Shown: positions 8,248-22,830 of the stretch, one piece after another | How positions within the stretch are numbered: position 1 is the stretch's first letter | Layout: each line of letters begins with the position of its first letter | NCBI GenBank assembly: GCA_023375785.1 | Contig: SZWC01002432.1 | Location: 76,969 to 140,968 of the forward strand | Direction: 5' to 3' | DNA from: Penium margaritaceum | Lineage: Eukaryota; Streptophyta; Zygnematophyceae; Desmidiales; Peniaceae | DNA: 64,000 nt | Program-made: the position numbers and the translations under genes | Notes under the pieces: model-generated | What the model was told of the DNA's origin: nothing | Database searches by the model: none | Seen by the model: the letters and a program-made list of their open reading frames with translations, nothing else

Positions 8248-9239
8248 TTTAAGCATAAACGTTGTGCATAAAAATTTGTGCATAAATTTGTGCATAAATC
8301 TTGTGGATAAACTTTGTGCAAAAACTTTGTGCATAAACTTTGTGCATAAACGTTGTGCATAAACTTTGTGCATAAACTTTGTGCAGAAACTTTGTGCATA
8401 AACGTTGTGCATGAACTTTGTGCATAAATGTTGTGCATAAACTTTGTGCATAAACGTTGTGCGTAAACTTTATGCATAAACTTTATGCATAAATTTTCTG
8501 CATAAACTTTGTGCATAAAATTTGTCCATAAACTTTGTGCATAAACTTTGTGCATAAGCTTTGTGCATAAACTTTCTGCATAAACTTTGTGCGTAAACGT
8601 TGTGCATAAACTTTGTGCATAAAGTTTGTGCATAAACTTTGTGCATAAGGTTTGTGCATAAACTTTGTGCATAAACTTTGTGCATAAACATCGTGCATAA
8701 AATTTGTGCATAAAATTTTTGCATAAAATTTGTTTATAAACATTGTGCAGAAACTTTGTGCATAAACTTTGTTCATAAACTTTGTGCATAAACTTTGTGC
8801 ACAAACGTTGTGCATAAACTTTGTGCACAAACTTTGTGAATAAATATTATACATAAACATTGTGCATAGACTTTGTGCATTAACTTTGTGCATAAACTTT
8901 GTGCATAAACTTTGTGCATAAACTTTGTGCATAAACTTTGTGCATAAACTTTGTGCATGAACTTTGTGCATCTACTTTGTGTATGAACTTTGTGCATAAA
9001 CATTGTGCATAAACTTTGTGCATAAACATTGTGCATAACATTTGTGCATAAAATTTTTTCATAAACTTTGTGCATAAAATTTGTGCATTAAAATTGTGCA
9101 TGAACTTTGTACATACACTTTGTGCATTAACTTTGTGCACAAACTTTTTGCATAAACTTTGTGCATAAATTTTGTGCATAAACTTTGTGCATAAACTTTG
9201 TGCATAAAATTTGTGCATAAACTTTGTGCATCTACTTTG

Positions 9240-11200
9240 TGCATCAACTTTGTGCAGAAACTGTGCATAAACTTTGTGCATAAACGTTGTGCATGAACTT
9301 TGTGCATAAACTTTGTCCATAGACTTTGTGGATAAACTTTGTGCATAAACTTTGTGCATACAATTTGTGCATAAACTTTGCGCATAACCTTTTTGCATGA
9401 ACTTTGTGCATAAACTTTGTGCATAAACTTGTGTATAAACTTTGTGCATATGCTTTGTGCATAAACTTTGTGCATAAACTTTGTGCATAAACTTTGTGCA
9501 TAAACTTTGTGTAGAAACGTTGTGCAAATACTTTGTGCACAAAATTTGTGCATAAACTTTGTGCATAAGCTTTGTGCATAAACTTTGTGCATAAACTTTG
9601 TGCATAAACGTTGTGCATAAACGTTGTGCAGAAACTTTGTGCATAAGCTTTGTGCATAAACTTTGTGCATAAACTTTGTGCATAAACTTTGTGCATAAAC
9701 TTTGTGCATAAAATTTGTGCATAAACTTTGTGCATGAACTTTGTGCATAAACTTTGGGCATTAACTTTGTGCACAAACTTTGTGCATAAACTTTGTGCAT
9801 TAACTTTGTCCATAAACTTTGTGCATAAACTTTGTGCATAAACTTTGTGCAAAACATTTGTGCATAAACTTTGTGCATGAACTTTGTGCATAAACTTTGG
9901 GCATTAACTTTGTGCACCAACTTTGTGCATAAACTTTGTGCATACAGTTTGTGCATAAACTTTGTGCATAAACGTTGTGCATAAACTTTGTGCTGAAACT
10001 TTGTGCATAAACTTTGTGCATGAACTTTGTCCATTGACTTTGTGTATAAACTTTGTGCATAAAATTTGTGCATAAGGTTTGTGCATAAACTTTGTGCATA
10101 AACTTTTTGCATGAACTTTGTGCATAAACTTTGTGCGTAAACTTGTGTATAAACTTTGTGCATATGCTTTGTGCATAAACTTTGTGCATAAACTTTGTGC
10201 ATAAACTTGGTGCATAAACTTTGTGTAGAAACGTTGTGCATAAACTTTGTGCACAAAATTTGTGCATAAACTTTGTGCATAAGCTTTGTGCATAAACTTT
10301 GTGCATAAACTTTGTCCATAAAATTTGTGCATAAACGGTGTGCATAAACGTTGTGCAGAACCTTTGTGCATAAACTTTGTGCATAAACTTTGTGCATTAA
10401 CTTTGTCCATAAACTTTGTGCATAAACTTTGTGCATAAACTTTGTGCATAAACTTTGTGCATGATATTTGTGCATAAACTTTGTGCATGAACTTTGTGCA
10501 TAAACTTTGGGCATTAACTTTGTGCACAAACTTTGTGCATAAATTTTGTGCATACAGTTCGTGCATAAACTTTGTGCATAAACGTTGTACATAAACATTG
10601 TGTATGAACTTTGTCCATTGACTTTGTGCATAAACTTTGTGCATAAACTTTGTGCATAAACTTTGTGCATAAACGTTTTGCATGAACTTTGTGCATAAAC
10701 TTTGTGCGTAAACTTGTGTATAAACTTTGTGCATATGCTTTGTGCATAAACTTTGTGCATAAACTTTGTGCATAAACTTTGTGTAGAATTGTTGTGCATA
10801 AACTTTGTGCACAAAATTTGTGCATAAACTTTGTGCATAAGCTTTGTGCATAAACGTTGTGCATAAACTTTGTGCATAAACGTTGTGCATAAACGTTGTG
10901 CAGAAACTTTGTGCATAAACTTTGTGCATGAACTTTGTGCATAAACTTTGTGCATTAACTTTGTCCATAAACTTTGTGCATAAACTTTGTGCATAAACTT
11001 TGTGCATAAAATTTGTGCATAAACTTTGTGCATGAACTTTGTGCATAAACTTTGGGAATTAACTTAGTGCACAAACTTTGTGCATAAACTTTGTGCATAC
11101 AGTTCGTGCATAAACTTTGTGCATAAACGTTGTGCATAAACTTTGTGCTGAAACTTCGTGCATAAACTTTGTGCATAAACCTTGTCCATTGACCTTGTGC
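9240..11200. repeat. Higher-order repeat of about 572-585 bp (44-45 units)
   Basis: Rare variant units recur together in the same order. CTTGTGTATAAAC occurs near 9427, 10141 and 10713. TTGTCCATTGAC occurs near 10028, 10609 and 11184. TTTGGGCATTAAC occurs near 9765, 9899 and 10507. The main spacings (572-581) are close to 44 units of 13 bp. Confidence 0.65.
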
Positions 11201-14200
11201 ATAAACTTTGTGCATAAACTTTGTGCATAAACTTTGTGCATAAACGTTTTGCATGAAAACTGTGCATAAACTTTGTGCATAAGTTTTGTGCATAAACTTT
11301 GTGCATACAATTTGTGCATAAATGTTGTGCATAAAATTTGTGCATAAACTTTGTGCAGAAACTTTGTGCATAAAATTTGTGCATGAATTTCGTGCATAAA
11401 CGTTTTGCATAGAATTTGTGCAAAAACTTTGTGCATAAATGTTGTGCATCAACTTTGTGGACAAAATTTGTGCATAAACGTTGTGCATAAAATTTGTGCA
11501 TAAACTTTGTGCATAAACTTTGTGCATAAACTTTGTGCATAAACGTTTTGCATAGAATTTGTGTAGAAACTTTGTGCATAAATGTTGTGCATCATCTTTG
11601 TGCACAAACTTTGTGCATAAACTTTGTGCATAAACTTTGTGCATAAATGTTCTGCATAACGTTTCTGCATAAACTTTGTGCATACACTTTGTGCATAATC
11701 TTTGTGCATAAAATTTGTTCATAAACCTTGTGCATAAGCTTTGTGCATAAACTTTGTGCATGAACTTTGTGCAGAAAATTTGTGCATAAACTTTGTGCAT
11801 AAGGTTTGTGCATAAACTTTGTGCATAAACTTTGTGCATAAACTTTGTTCATAAACTTTGTGCATAAGGTTTGTGCATAAAATTTGTGCATAAGGTTTGT
11901 GCATAAGGTTTGTGCATAAACTTTGTGCATAAACTTTGTGCATAAACTTTGTTAATAAACTTTGTGCATTAACGTTGTGCATAAACGTTGTGTAGAAACT
12001 TTGTGCATAAACGTTGTGCATAAACTTTGTGCACAAACTTTGTGCATAAGCTTTGTGCATAAACTTTGTGCATAAGGTTTGTGCATAAACTTTGTGCATA
12101 AACTTTGTGCATAGGCTTTGTGCATGAAATTTGTGCATAAAATTTGTTTATAAACATTGTGCATAAACATTGTGCAAAAACTTTGTGCATAAACTTTGTG
12201 CAGAAACTTTGTGCAGAAACTTTGTGCATAAACTTTGTGCATCAAATTTGTTCATAAGTTTTGTGCATAAACTTTGTGCAAAAACGTTGTGCATAAACTT
12301 TGTGCACAAACTATGTGAAAAAATATAGTGCATAAACGTTGTGCATATACTTTGTGCATATACTTTGTGAAAAAACTTTGTAGAGAAACGTTGTGCAAAA
12401 AGTTTGTAAAAAAACTTGGTGCATAATCTTTGTGCATTAACGTTGTGCACAAATTTTTGGCATAAAAATCTGCATAAAGTTTGTGCATAAACTTTTTGCA
12501 TAAACTTTGTGCATTAAATTTGTGCATAAACTTTGTGCAGAAACTTTGTGCATAAACTTTGTGCATAAACTTTGCGCATAAACTTTGTGCATAAACTTTG
12601 TGCATGAAAGTTTTGCATGAACTTGTGCATAAACTTTGTGTTTAAACTTTGTGCATAAACCTTGTGCATAAACTTTGTGCATAAACTTTGTGCATAAACG
12701 TTGTGCATAAATTTTGTGCGTAAACTTTGTACAGAAACTTTGTGCATAAACTTTGTGCATAAAATTTGTGCATAAACTTTGTGCATAGAATTTGTGCATA
12801 AACTTTGTGCATAAAATTCGTGCATAAACTTTGTGCATAAACTTTGTGCATAAAATTCGTGCATAAAATTTGTGCATAAACTTTGTGCATAAACTGTGTG
12901 CATAAAATTTGTGCATTAAATTTATGCATGAACTTTGTACATACACTTTGTGCATTAACTTTGTGCACAAACTTTGTCCATAAACTTTGTCCATAAAATG
13001 TGCGCATCTACTTTGTGTATAAACATTGTGCATAAACATTGTGCAGAAACTGTGCATAAAATTTGTGCATAAACGTTGTGCATGAACTTTGTGCATACAA
13101 TTTGTCCATAAACTTTGTGCATAAACTTTGTGCATAAACTTTGTGCATACAATTTGTGCATAAACTTTGTGCATAAACTTTTTGCATGAACTTTGTGCAT
13201 AAACTTTGTACATGAACTTTGTACATAAACGTGTGTATAAACTTTGTACATAAACTTTGTGCATAAACTTTGTGCATCAACTTTGTGAATAAACTTTGTG
13301 CATAAACTTTGTGCATCATCTTTGTGCATCAACTTTGTGCATACACTTTGTGCACAAACTTTGTGCAGAAACGTTGTGCATAAAATTTGTGCATAAACTT
13401 GGTGCAGAAACTCTGCATAAACTTTGTGCATAAACTTTGTTTATAAACTTTGTGCATAAACGTTGTGCATAAACTTTGTGCATAAGGTTTGTGCATAAAC
13501 GTTTTGCATGAAATTTGTGCATAAACTTTGTGCATAAACGTTGTGCATAAACTTTGTGCATAAACTTTGTGCAGAAACTTTGTGCATAAGCTTTGTGCAT
13601 GAACTTTGTGCATAAACTTTGTGCATGAACGTTGTGCATAAACTTTGTGCATAAACTTTGTTCATAAAATTTGTGCATAAACGTTGTGCATCAACTTTGT
13701 GCACAAAATTTGTGCATGAACTTTGTGCATAAACTTTGTGCATTAACTTTTGTGCATAAAAGTTCTGCATAAAGTTTCTGCATAAACTTTGTGCATACAC
13801 TTTGTGCATACACTTTGTGCATAAACTTTGTGCATAAACTTTGTGCATAAACCTTGTGCATAAACTTTGTGCATGAACTTTGTGCAGAAACTTTGTGCAT
13901 AAACGTTGTGCATAAACTTTGTGCATAAACTTTGTGCAAAAACTTTGTGCATGGACTTTGTGCATAAACTTTGTGCAGAAACTTTCTGCATAAACTTTGT
14001 GCATAAAGTTTGTGCATAAACTTTGTGCATAAACTTTGTGCATAAACATTGTGTATAAACTTTGTGCATAAACATTGTGCATAAACTTTGTGCAAAACTT
14101 TGCGCATAAACTTTGTGCATGAACTTTGTGCATAAACTTTGTGCATAAACTTTGTCCATAAACTTGGTGCACAAACTCTGTGAATAAATATTATGCATAA

Positions 14201-16929
14201 ACTTTGTTCATAAACTTTCTGCATAAAGTTTCTCCATAAACTTTGTGCATAAACTTTCTGCAAAAACTTTGTGCATAAACTTTGTGCATAAGCTTTGTGC
14301 ATAAACTTTGTGCATAAACTTTCTGCATAAACTTTGTGCATAAACTTTGTGCAAAACCTTTGTGCATAAACTTTGTGCATAAGCTTTGTGCATAAACTTT
14401 GTGCATAAACTTTGTTTATAAACTTTGTGCATAAATTTTGTAAACAAACATTGTGCATAAACGTTGTGCACAAATTTTGTGAATAAACATAATGCATAAA
14501 CGTTGTGCATAAACGTTGTGCATAAACTTTGTGCATAAACTTTGTGCATAAACTTTGTGTATAAACTTTGTGCATAAACATTGTGCATAAACTTTGTGCA
14601 TAAACTTTGTGCATCATCTTTGTGCATGAACTTTGTGCATAAACTTTGTGCATAAACTTTGTGCATAAACTTTGTGCATAACCTTTGTGCATAAACTTTG
14701 TGCACAAACTTTTTGCATAAGATTTGTGCATAAACTTTGCGCATGAACTTTGTGCATGAATTTTGTGCATAAAATTTGTGCACAAACTTTGTACAGAAAC
14801 TTTATGCATAAACATTATGCATAAACTTTGTGCATAAACTTCGTGCAGATGTTTTGTGCATAAACTTTGTGCATAAACTTTGTTTATAAACTTTGTGCAA
14901 AAAGTTTTGCATAACGTTTCTGCATAAACTTTGTGCCTAAACTTTGTGCACAAACGTTGTGCATAAACTTTGTGCATAAATATTGTGCATACGATTTGTG
15001 CAGAAACTTTGTGCGTAAACTTTGTGCACAATTGTTGTGCATAACATTTGTGCATAAACTCTGTGCATAACCTTTGTTTATAATCATTGTGCATAAAATT
15101 TGTGCATAGAATTTGTGCATAAACTTTGTGCATAAGCTTTGTGCATAAACTTTGTGCATAGAATTTTTGCAGAAACTTTGTGCAGAAACTTTGTGCATAA
15201 ACTTTGTGCATAAACTTTGTGCATAAACTTTGCGCATAAACATTGTGCATAAACTTTGTGCATAAACTTCATGCAAAAATGTTGTGCATAAACTTTGTGC
15301 AGAAACTTTGTGCATAAAAGTTGTGCATAAACTTTGTCCATAAACTTTGTGCATAATCTTTGTGCATAATCTTTGTGCATCTACTTTGTGCATAAACTTT
15401 GTGCATACACTTTGTGCATGAACTTTGTGCATAAGCTCTGTGCATAAACTTTGTGCATAAGGTTTGAACATAAAATTTGTGCATAAAAGTTGTGCATAAA
15501 CTTTGTGCATAAACTTTGTGCAGAAAATTTGTGCATAAACTTTGTGCATTAACTTTGTGCATAATCTTTGTGCATATTCTTTGTGCATAAACTTTGTGCA
15601 TAAACTTTGTGCAGAAACTTTGTGCAGAAACTTTGTGCATCAACTTTGTGCATCAACTTTGTGCATAAACTTTGTGCATAAACTTTGTGCATCGACTTTG
15701 CGCATAAACTATGTGCATAAACTTTGTGCATAAACATTGTGCAAAAACGTTGTGCATGAAATTTGTGCACAAACTTTGTGAATTAATATTACGCATAAAT
15801 GTTGTGCATAAACTTTGTGCATAAACTTTGTGCATAAACTTTGTGCATAAACTTTGCGCATAAACTTTGTGCATAAACTTTGTGCATAAAGTTTCTGCAT
15901 AAACTTTGTGCATAAACTTTGTGGATAAACTTTGTGCAAAAGCTTTGTGAATAAACTTTGTGCATAAACTTTGTTTATAAACTTTGTGCATAAATTTGTG
16001 CATAAACTTTGTAAACAAACGTTGTCCATAAACTTTGTGCACAAACTTTGTGAATTAATATTATGCATAAACGTTTTGCATAAACTTTGTGCATAAACTT
16101 TGTGCGTAAACGTTGTGCATAAACTTTGTGCGTAAACTTTGTGCATAATCTTTGTGCATAAACTCTGTGCATAAACTTTGTGAATAAACTTTGTGCAGAA
16201 ACGTTGTGCAAAAACTTTGTAAATAAACTTTGTGCATAAACTTCCAGCATAAACATTGTGCACAAGCTTTTTGCATAAACTTTGTGCATAACTTTTGTGC
16301 ATAAACTTTGTGTATAAACTTTGTGCATAGACTGTGAATAAACTTTGTGCATAAACATTGTGCATATACATTGTGCATAAACTTTGTGGATAAACTTTGT
16401 GCATAAACTTTATGCGTAAACTTTGTGTATAAACTTTGTGCATAAACATTGTCCATAAACTTTGTGCATAAACTTTGTGCATAAACTTTGTGCAAAAACT
16501 TTGTTCAGAAACTTTGTGCATAAACTTTGTGCATAAACTTTGTGCATAAACTTTGTGCATAGAATTTGTGCATAAACTTTGTGCATCATCTTTGTCCATA
16601 ACCTTTGTGCATGAACTTTGTGCATAAACGTTGTGCATAAACTTTATGCATAAACTTTGTGCATAAAAATTGTGCATAGAATTTGTGCATAAACTTTGTG
16701 CATAAACTTTGTGCATAAGATTTGTGCATAAACTTTGTGCATGAACTTTGTGCATGAACTTTGTGCATAAACTTTGTGCACAAACTTTGTGCATAAACTT
16801 TGTGCATAAACTTTGTGCATAAAATTTGTGCATAAACTTTGTGCATAAACGTTCTGCATAACGTATCTGCAAAAACTTTGTGCATGAACTTTGTGCATAA
16901 ATGTTGTGCATAAACTTTGTGCATAAACT

Positions 16930-17165
16930 TTGTGCATAACATTTGTGCATAAACTTTGCGCATAAACTTTGTGCATAAGATTTGTGCATAAACTTTGTGC
17001 ATGAAATTTGTGCATAAACTTTGTGCATAAACTTTGTGCATAAACTTTGTGCATAACATTTGTGCATAAACTTTGCGCATAAACTTTGTGCATAAGATTT
17101 GTGCATAAACTTTGTGCATGAAATTTGTGCATAAACTTTGTGCATAAACTTTGTGCAAAAACTTT
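16930..17165. repeat. Recent 117-bp (9-unit) duplication inside the 13-bp array
   Basis: A run containing GCATAAC, TTTGCGC, GCATAAG and GCATGAAA variants appears at 16934 and again at 17051, an offset of 117 bp. Confidence 0.75.
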
Positions 17166-17699
17166 GTGCATAAACTTTGTGCATAAACTTTGTGCATAAA
17201 CTTTGTGCATAAACTTTGTGCATTAAATTTGTGCATAGAATTTGTGCATAAACTTTGTGCATAAACTTTGTGCATAAGATTTGTGCATAAACTTTGTGCA
17301 TGAACTTTGTGCATAAACTTTGTGCATAAACTTTGTGCACAAACTTTGTGCATAAACTTTGTATATAAACTTTGTCCATAAACTTTGTGCATAAACTTTG
17401 TGCATAAACTTTGTGCATAAATTTTGTGCATAAACGTTGTGCATAAACTTTGTGCATAAACTTTGTGCACAAACGTTGTGCACAAACTTTGTGCACAAAC
17501 TTTGTGCATAAACATTGTCCATAAAATTTGTGCAGAAACTTTGTGCGTAAATGTTGTGCACAATTTTTGTGCATAAACTTTGTGCATAGAATTTATGCAT
17601 AAAATTTGTGCAGAAACTTTGTGCATATACTTTGTGCATAAACTTTGTGCATAAACTTTGTGCATCTGCTTTGTGTATAAGCTTTGTGCATAAACATTG

Positions 17700-18090
17700 T
17701 GCATAAAAATTGTTCATAAACTTTGTGCATCAAATTTGTGCATAAACTTTGTGCATAATCTTTGTGCATAAACTTTGTGCATAAACATTGTGCATAAAAA
17801 TTGTTCATAAACTTTGTGCATCAAATTTGTGCATAAACTTTGTGCATAATCTTTGTGCATAAACTTTGTGCATAAACTTTGAGCATAAACTTTGTGCATA
17901 CAGTTTGTGCATAAACTTTGTGCATAAACTTTGTGCATAAACTTTGTGCACAAACGTTGTGCATAAACTTTGTGCTGAAACTTTGTGCATAAACTTTGTG
18001 CATACAGTTTGTGCATAAACTTTGTGCATAAACTTTGTGCATAAACTTTGTGCACAAACGTTGTGCATAAACTTTGTGCTGAAACTTTGT
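17700..18090. repeat. Two recent local duplications (91 and 104 bp) in the 13-bp array
   Basis: A block marked by ATTGTTCATAAAC recurs at 91 bp (17712 and 17803; 7 units). Right after it a block marked by GCATACAG and GTGCTGAAAC recurs at 104 bp (17896 and 18000; 8 units). Confidence 0.75.
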
Positions 18091-21000
18091 GCATAAACTT
18101 TGTGCATAAACTTTGTCCATTAACTTTCTGCATAAACTTTGTGCATAAAATTTGTGCATAAGGTTTGAACATAAACTTTGTGCAAAAACGTTTTGCATGA
18201 ACTTTGTGCATAAACTTTGTGCATAAACGTTGTGCATAACCTTTGTGCATAAACTTTGTGCATAAACGCTGTGCATAAACTTTGTGCATAAATTTTGTGC
18301 ATAAACTTTGTGCATAAACTTTGTAAATAAACTTTGTGCATAAATTTTGTGCACAAACTTTGTGCATGAACTTTGTGGATAAACTTTGTGCATAAACTTT
18401 GTGCATAATATTTGTGCATAAACTTTGTGCACAAACTTTGTGCATAAACGTTGTGCATAAAATTTGTGCATAAACTTTGTGCATAAACTTTCTGCATAAC
18501 GTTTCTGCATAAAATTTGTGCATAAACTTTGTGCATAAACTTTGTGCATTAAATTTGTGCATAAAATTTGTGCATAAACTTTGTGCATAAACTTTGTGCA
18601 TAAGATTTGTGCACAAACTTTGTGCATGAACTTTGTGCATAAACTTTGTGCATAAACTTTGTGCACAAAATTTGTGCATAAATTTTGTGCATAAACGTTG
18701 TCCATAAACTTTGTGCATAAACTTTGTGCATAAACTTTGTGCATAAATTTTGTGCATAAATTTTGTGCATAAACGTTGTGCATAAACTTTGTGCATAAAC
18801 TTTGTGCATAAATATTGTGCATAAACTTTGTGCATAAACTTTGTGCATAAATTTTGCGCATAAACGTTTTGCATAAACTTTGTGCATAAACGTTGTGCAT
18901 AAATATTGTGCATAAACTTTGTGCACAAACGTTTTGCATAAACGTTGTGCATAAACTTTGTGCATAAACTTTGTGCAAAACTTTGTGCATAAACTTTGTG
19001 CATAAAGTTTGTGCATAAACGTTTTGCAAAAAATTTGTGCATAAAATTTGTGCATAAACTTTGTGCATAAACTTTGCGCATAAACGTTTTGCATAAACTT
19101 TGTGCATAAACGTTGTGCATAAATATTGTGCATAAACTTTGTGCATAAACGTTTTGCATAAACGTTGTGCATAAACTTTGTGCATTAACTTTGTGCATAA
19201 ACTTTGTGCATAAACTTTGTGCAAAACTTTGTGCATAAACTTTGTGCATAAGCTTTGTGCACAAACTTTGTGCACAAATGTGGGCATAAACTTTGTGCAC
19301 AAACGTTTTGCATAAATATTGTGCATAAACTTTGTGCATAAACGTTTTGCATAAACATTTTGCATAAATGTTGTGCATAAACTTTGTGCATAACTTTTGT
19401 GCATAAACGTTTTGCATAAACTTTGTGCATAAACTTTGTTCACAAACGTTGTGCATAAACTTTGTGCACAACCGTTGTGCATAAACTTTGTGCACAAACT
19501 TTGTGCATAAGTATTGTGCATGAACTTTGTGCATGAACTTTGTGCAGAACCGTTGTGCATAAACTGTGTATAAACTCTGCGCATAAAACTTTGTGCATAA
19601 TTTTTGTGCATAAATTTTCTGGAGAAACTCTGTGCATGAACATTGTGCAAAAACTCTGCATAAACTTTGTGCATAAACTTTGTGCATAAACTTTGTGCAT
19701 AAATTTTAGGCATAAACGTTGTGCATAAAATGTGTGCAGAAGGTTTGTGCATAAACTTTGTGCATAAACTTTGTGCATAAAATCTGTGCATAAACTTTGT
19801 GCATAAACTTTGTGCGTAAATGTTGTGCACAAACTCTGTGCATAAACTTTGTGCATAAACTTTGTACATAAAACTTTGTGCATAAAATTTGCATAAACTT
19901 TGTGCATAAACTTTTTGCATAAACTTTGTGAATAAAGTTTGTGCATTAACTTTGTGCAAAAACTTTGTGCACAAACATTTTGCATAAACTTTGTGCACAA
20001 ACTTGGTGCATAAACTTTGTCCAAAACTTTGTGCATTAACTTTGTGCATAACATTTGTGCATAAACGTTTTGCATAAACACTTTGCATAAAATTTTTGCA
20101 TAACTTGTGTGCAGAGACTTTGGGCGTAAAATTTGTGCATTAACTTTGTGCAGAAACGTTGTGCATAAACTTTGTACATAAACTTTGTGCATAAACTTTG
20201 TGCAGAATGTTTGTGCATAAACTTTGTGCAGAAACTTTGTGCATAAACTTTGCGCATAGAATTTGGGCATATATGTTGTGCATAAACGTTGTGCATCAAC
20301 TTTGTGTAGAAACTTTGTGCATAAACTTTGTGCAAAAAAATTGTGCATAAACTTTGTGCATGAACTTTTTGCATAAACTTTGTGCACAAAATTTCTGCAT
20401 AAATGTTGTGCAAAACGTTTGTGCATAAACTTTGTGCATAAAATTTGTGCATAAACTTTGTGCATAAATTTTGCGCATAAACGTTTTGCATAAACTTTGT
20501 GCAGAAACGTTGTGCATAAACTTTGTGCACAAACTTTGTCCATAAATATTGTGCATAAACTTTGTGCATGAACGTTTTGCATAAACTTTGTACATAAACT
20601 TTGTGCATAAAATTTGTGCATAAACTTTGTGCATAAACTTTGTGCATAAACTTTGTGCACAAAAGTTGTGCATAAATTTTGTGCACAAACGTTGTGCATA
20701 AACTTTGTGCACAAACTTTGTGCATAAATATTGTGCATGAACTTTGTGCAGAAACATTGTGCAAAAACGTTGTGCATAAACTTTGTGTATAAGCTCTGTG
20801 CATAAAAATTTGTGCATAATTTTTGTGCATAAACTTTGTGGAGAAACTTTGTGCATGAACTTTGTGCATAAACTCTGCATAAACTTTGTGCATAAAATTT
20901 CTGCATAAACTTTGTGCATAAAGTTTGTGCATAAACTTTGTGCATAAAATGTGTGCGGAACGTTTGTACATAAACTTTGTGCATAAACTTTGTGCATAAA

Positions 21001-22619
21001 ATCTGTGCATAAACTTTGTGCATAAACGTTGTGCATAAAACTTTGTGCATAAAATTTGCATAAACGTTGTGCATAAACTTTGTGCATAAACTTTGTGCAT
21101 AAACTTTGTGAATAAACTTTGTGCATTAACTTTGTGCAAAAACTTTGTGCACGTACTTTGTGCACAAACATTGTGCATAAACTTTGTGCACAAACTTGGT
21201 GCATAAACTTTGTCCACAACTTTGTGCATAAACTTTGTGCATAAAATTTGTGCATAAACTTTGTGCATAAACATATTGCATAAACTTTGTGCATAACTTG
21301 TGTGCAGAGACTTTGTGCATACACTTTGTGCATAAACTTTGTGCACAAATTTTGTGCATAAACTCTGTGCATAAACTTTGTGCATAAACGTTGTGCATAC
21401 ACTTTGTGCATAAACTGTTTGCATAAACTTTATGCATAAATTTCGTGCATAAAAGTTCTGCATAAACATTGTGCATAAAATTTGTGCATAAACTTTGTGA
21501 ATAAACTTTTTGCACAAGCATTGTGCATAAATATTGTGCATAAACTTTGTGCATAAACTTTGTGCATAAACTTTGTGCAGAAACTTTGTGCAGAAACTTT
21601 GTGCATAAACTTTGTGCATAATCTTTGTGCATAAAATTCATGCATAAACTTTGTTCAGAAACTTTGTGCATAAACGTTGTGCATAAACTTTGTGCATAAA
21701 ATTTGTGCATAAACATTGTGCATAAACGTTGTGCATCAACTTTGTGCAGAAACTTTGTGCGGAAACTTTGTACAGAAACTTTGTGCATAAACTTTGTGCA
21801 TAAGCGTTGTGTACAAACGTTGTGCATAAACTTTGTGCAGAAACTTTGTTCATAAGCTTTGTGCATAAACTTTGTGCATAAACTTTGTGCAGAAAGTTTG
21901 TGCATAAAGTTTTTGTATAAACTTTGTTCATAAACGTTATGCATAAACGTTGTGCATAAACTTTGTGCACAAACTTTGTGCAGAAATATTGTGCAAAAAC
22001 TTTGTGCATAAACTTTGAGAGCATAAACTTTGTGCATAAACTTTGTGCATAAAAACTCTGCATAACTTTGTGCAAAAACTTTGTGCATAAACTTTTTGCA
22101 TGAACTTTTTGCATAAACTTTGTGCATAAAAATTTTGCATAAAAGTTGTGCATAAAGTTTTTGCATAAGCTTTGTGCATAAACTTTGTGCATGAAATTTG
22201 TGCATTTATTGCGCATAAACGTTTTGCATAAACTTTGTGCAGAAACTTTGTGCATAAACGTTGTGCACAAACCTTGTGCATACATATTGTAAATAAAAAT
22301 GGTGCATAAACTCTGTGCATAAACTTTGTGCATAAACGTTGTGCATAAACGTTGTGCATAAACGTTGTGCATAAACTTTGTGCATAAACAATGTGCACAA
22401 AAGTTGTGCATAAACTTTGTGCACAAACTTTGTGCATTAACTTTGTGCACAAACTTTGTGCATAAATATTGTGCACAAAATTTGTGCATAAATATTTTGC
22501 ATGCACTTTGTGCATAAACGTTGTGCATAAACTTTGTGCATAAACTTTGTGCATAGACTTTGTGCATAAACTTTGTGCATTAACTTTGTGCATAAACTTT
22601 GTGCATAAACTTTGAGCAT

Positions 22620-22830
22620 AAACTTTGTGCATAAACGTTGTGCATAAACGTTGTGCATAAACTTTGTGCATAAACGTTGTGCAAAAACGTTGTGAATAAA
22701 CTTTGTGCAAAAACTTTGTGCATAAACTTTGTGCATAAACGTTGTGCATAAACGTTGTGCATAAACTTTGTGCATAAACGTTGTGCAAAAACGTTGTGAA
22801 TAAACTTTGTGCAAAAACTTTGTGCATAAA
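22620..22830. repeat. Recent 104-bp (8-unit) duplication inside the 13-bp array
   Basis: The variant GTTGTGAATAAAC and its neighbours recur at 22692 and 22796, an offset of 104 bp. Confidence 0.75.

Noticed and set aside
7126-8451. Long minus-strand frames in the 13-bp array (up to 755 codons, MHKVYAQSLCTKF repeats) as repeat-protein genes
   Set aside because: All three frames carry the same periodic peptide and are interrupted at scattered points with no favoured frame, as expected of a stop-free unit with length 1 modulo 3.
15542-15733. A plus-strand open frame inside the 13-bp array
   Set aside because: It arises where several neighbouring units have lost the TAA of CATAAAC by mutation; isolated and short.
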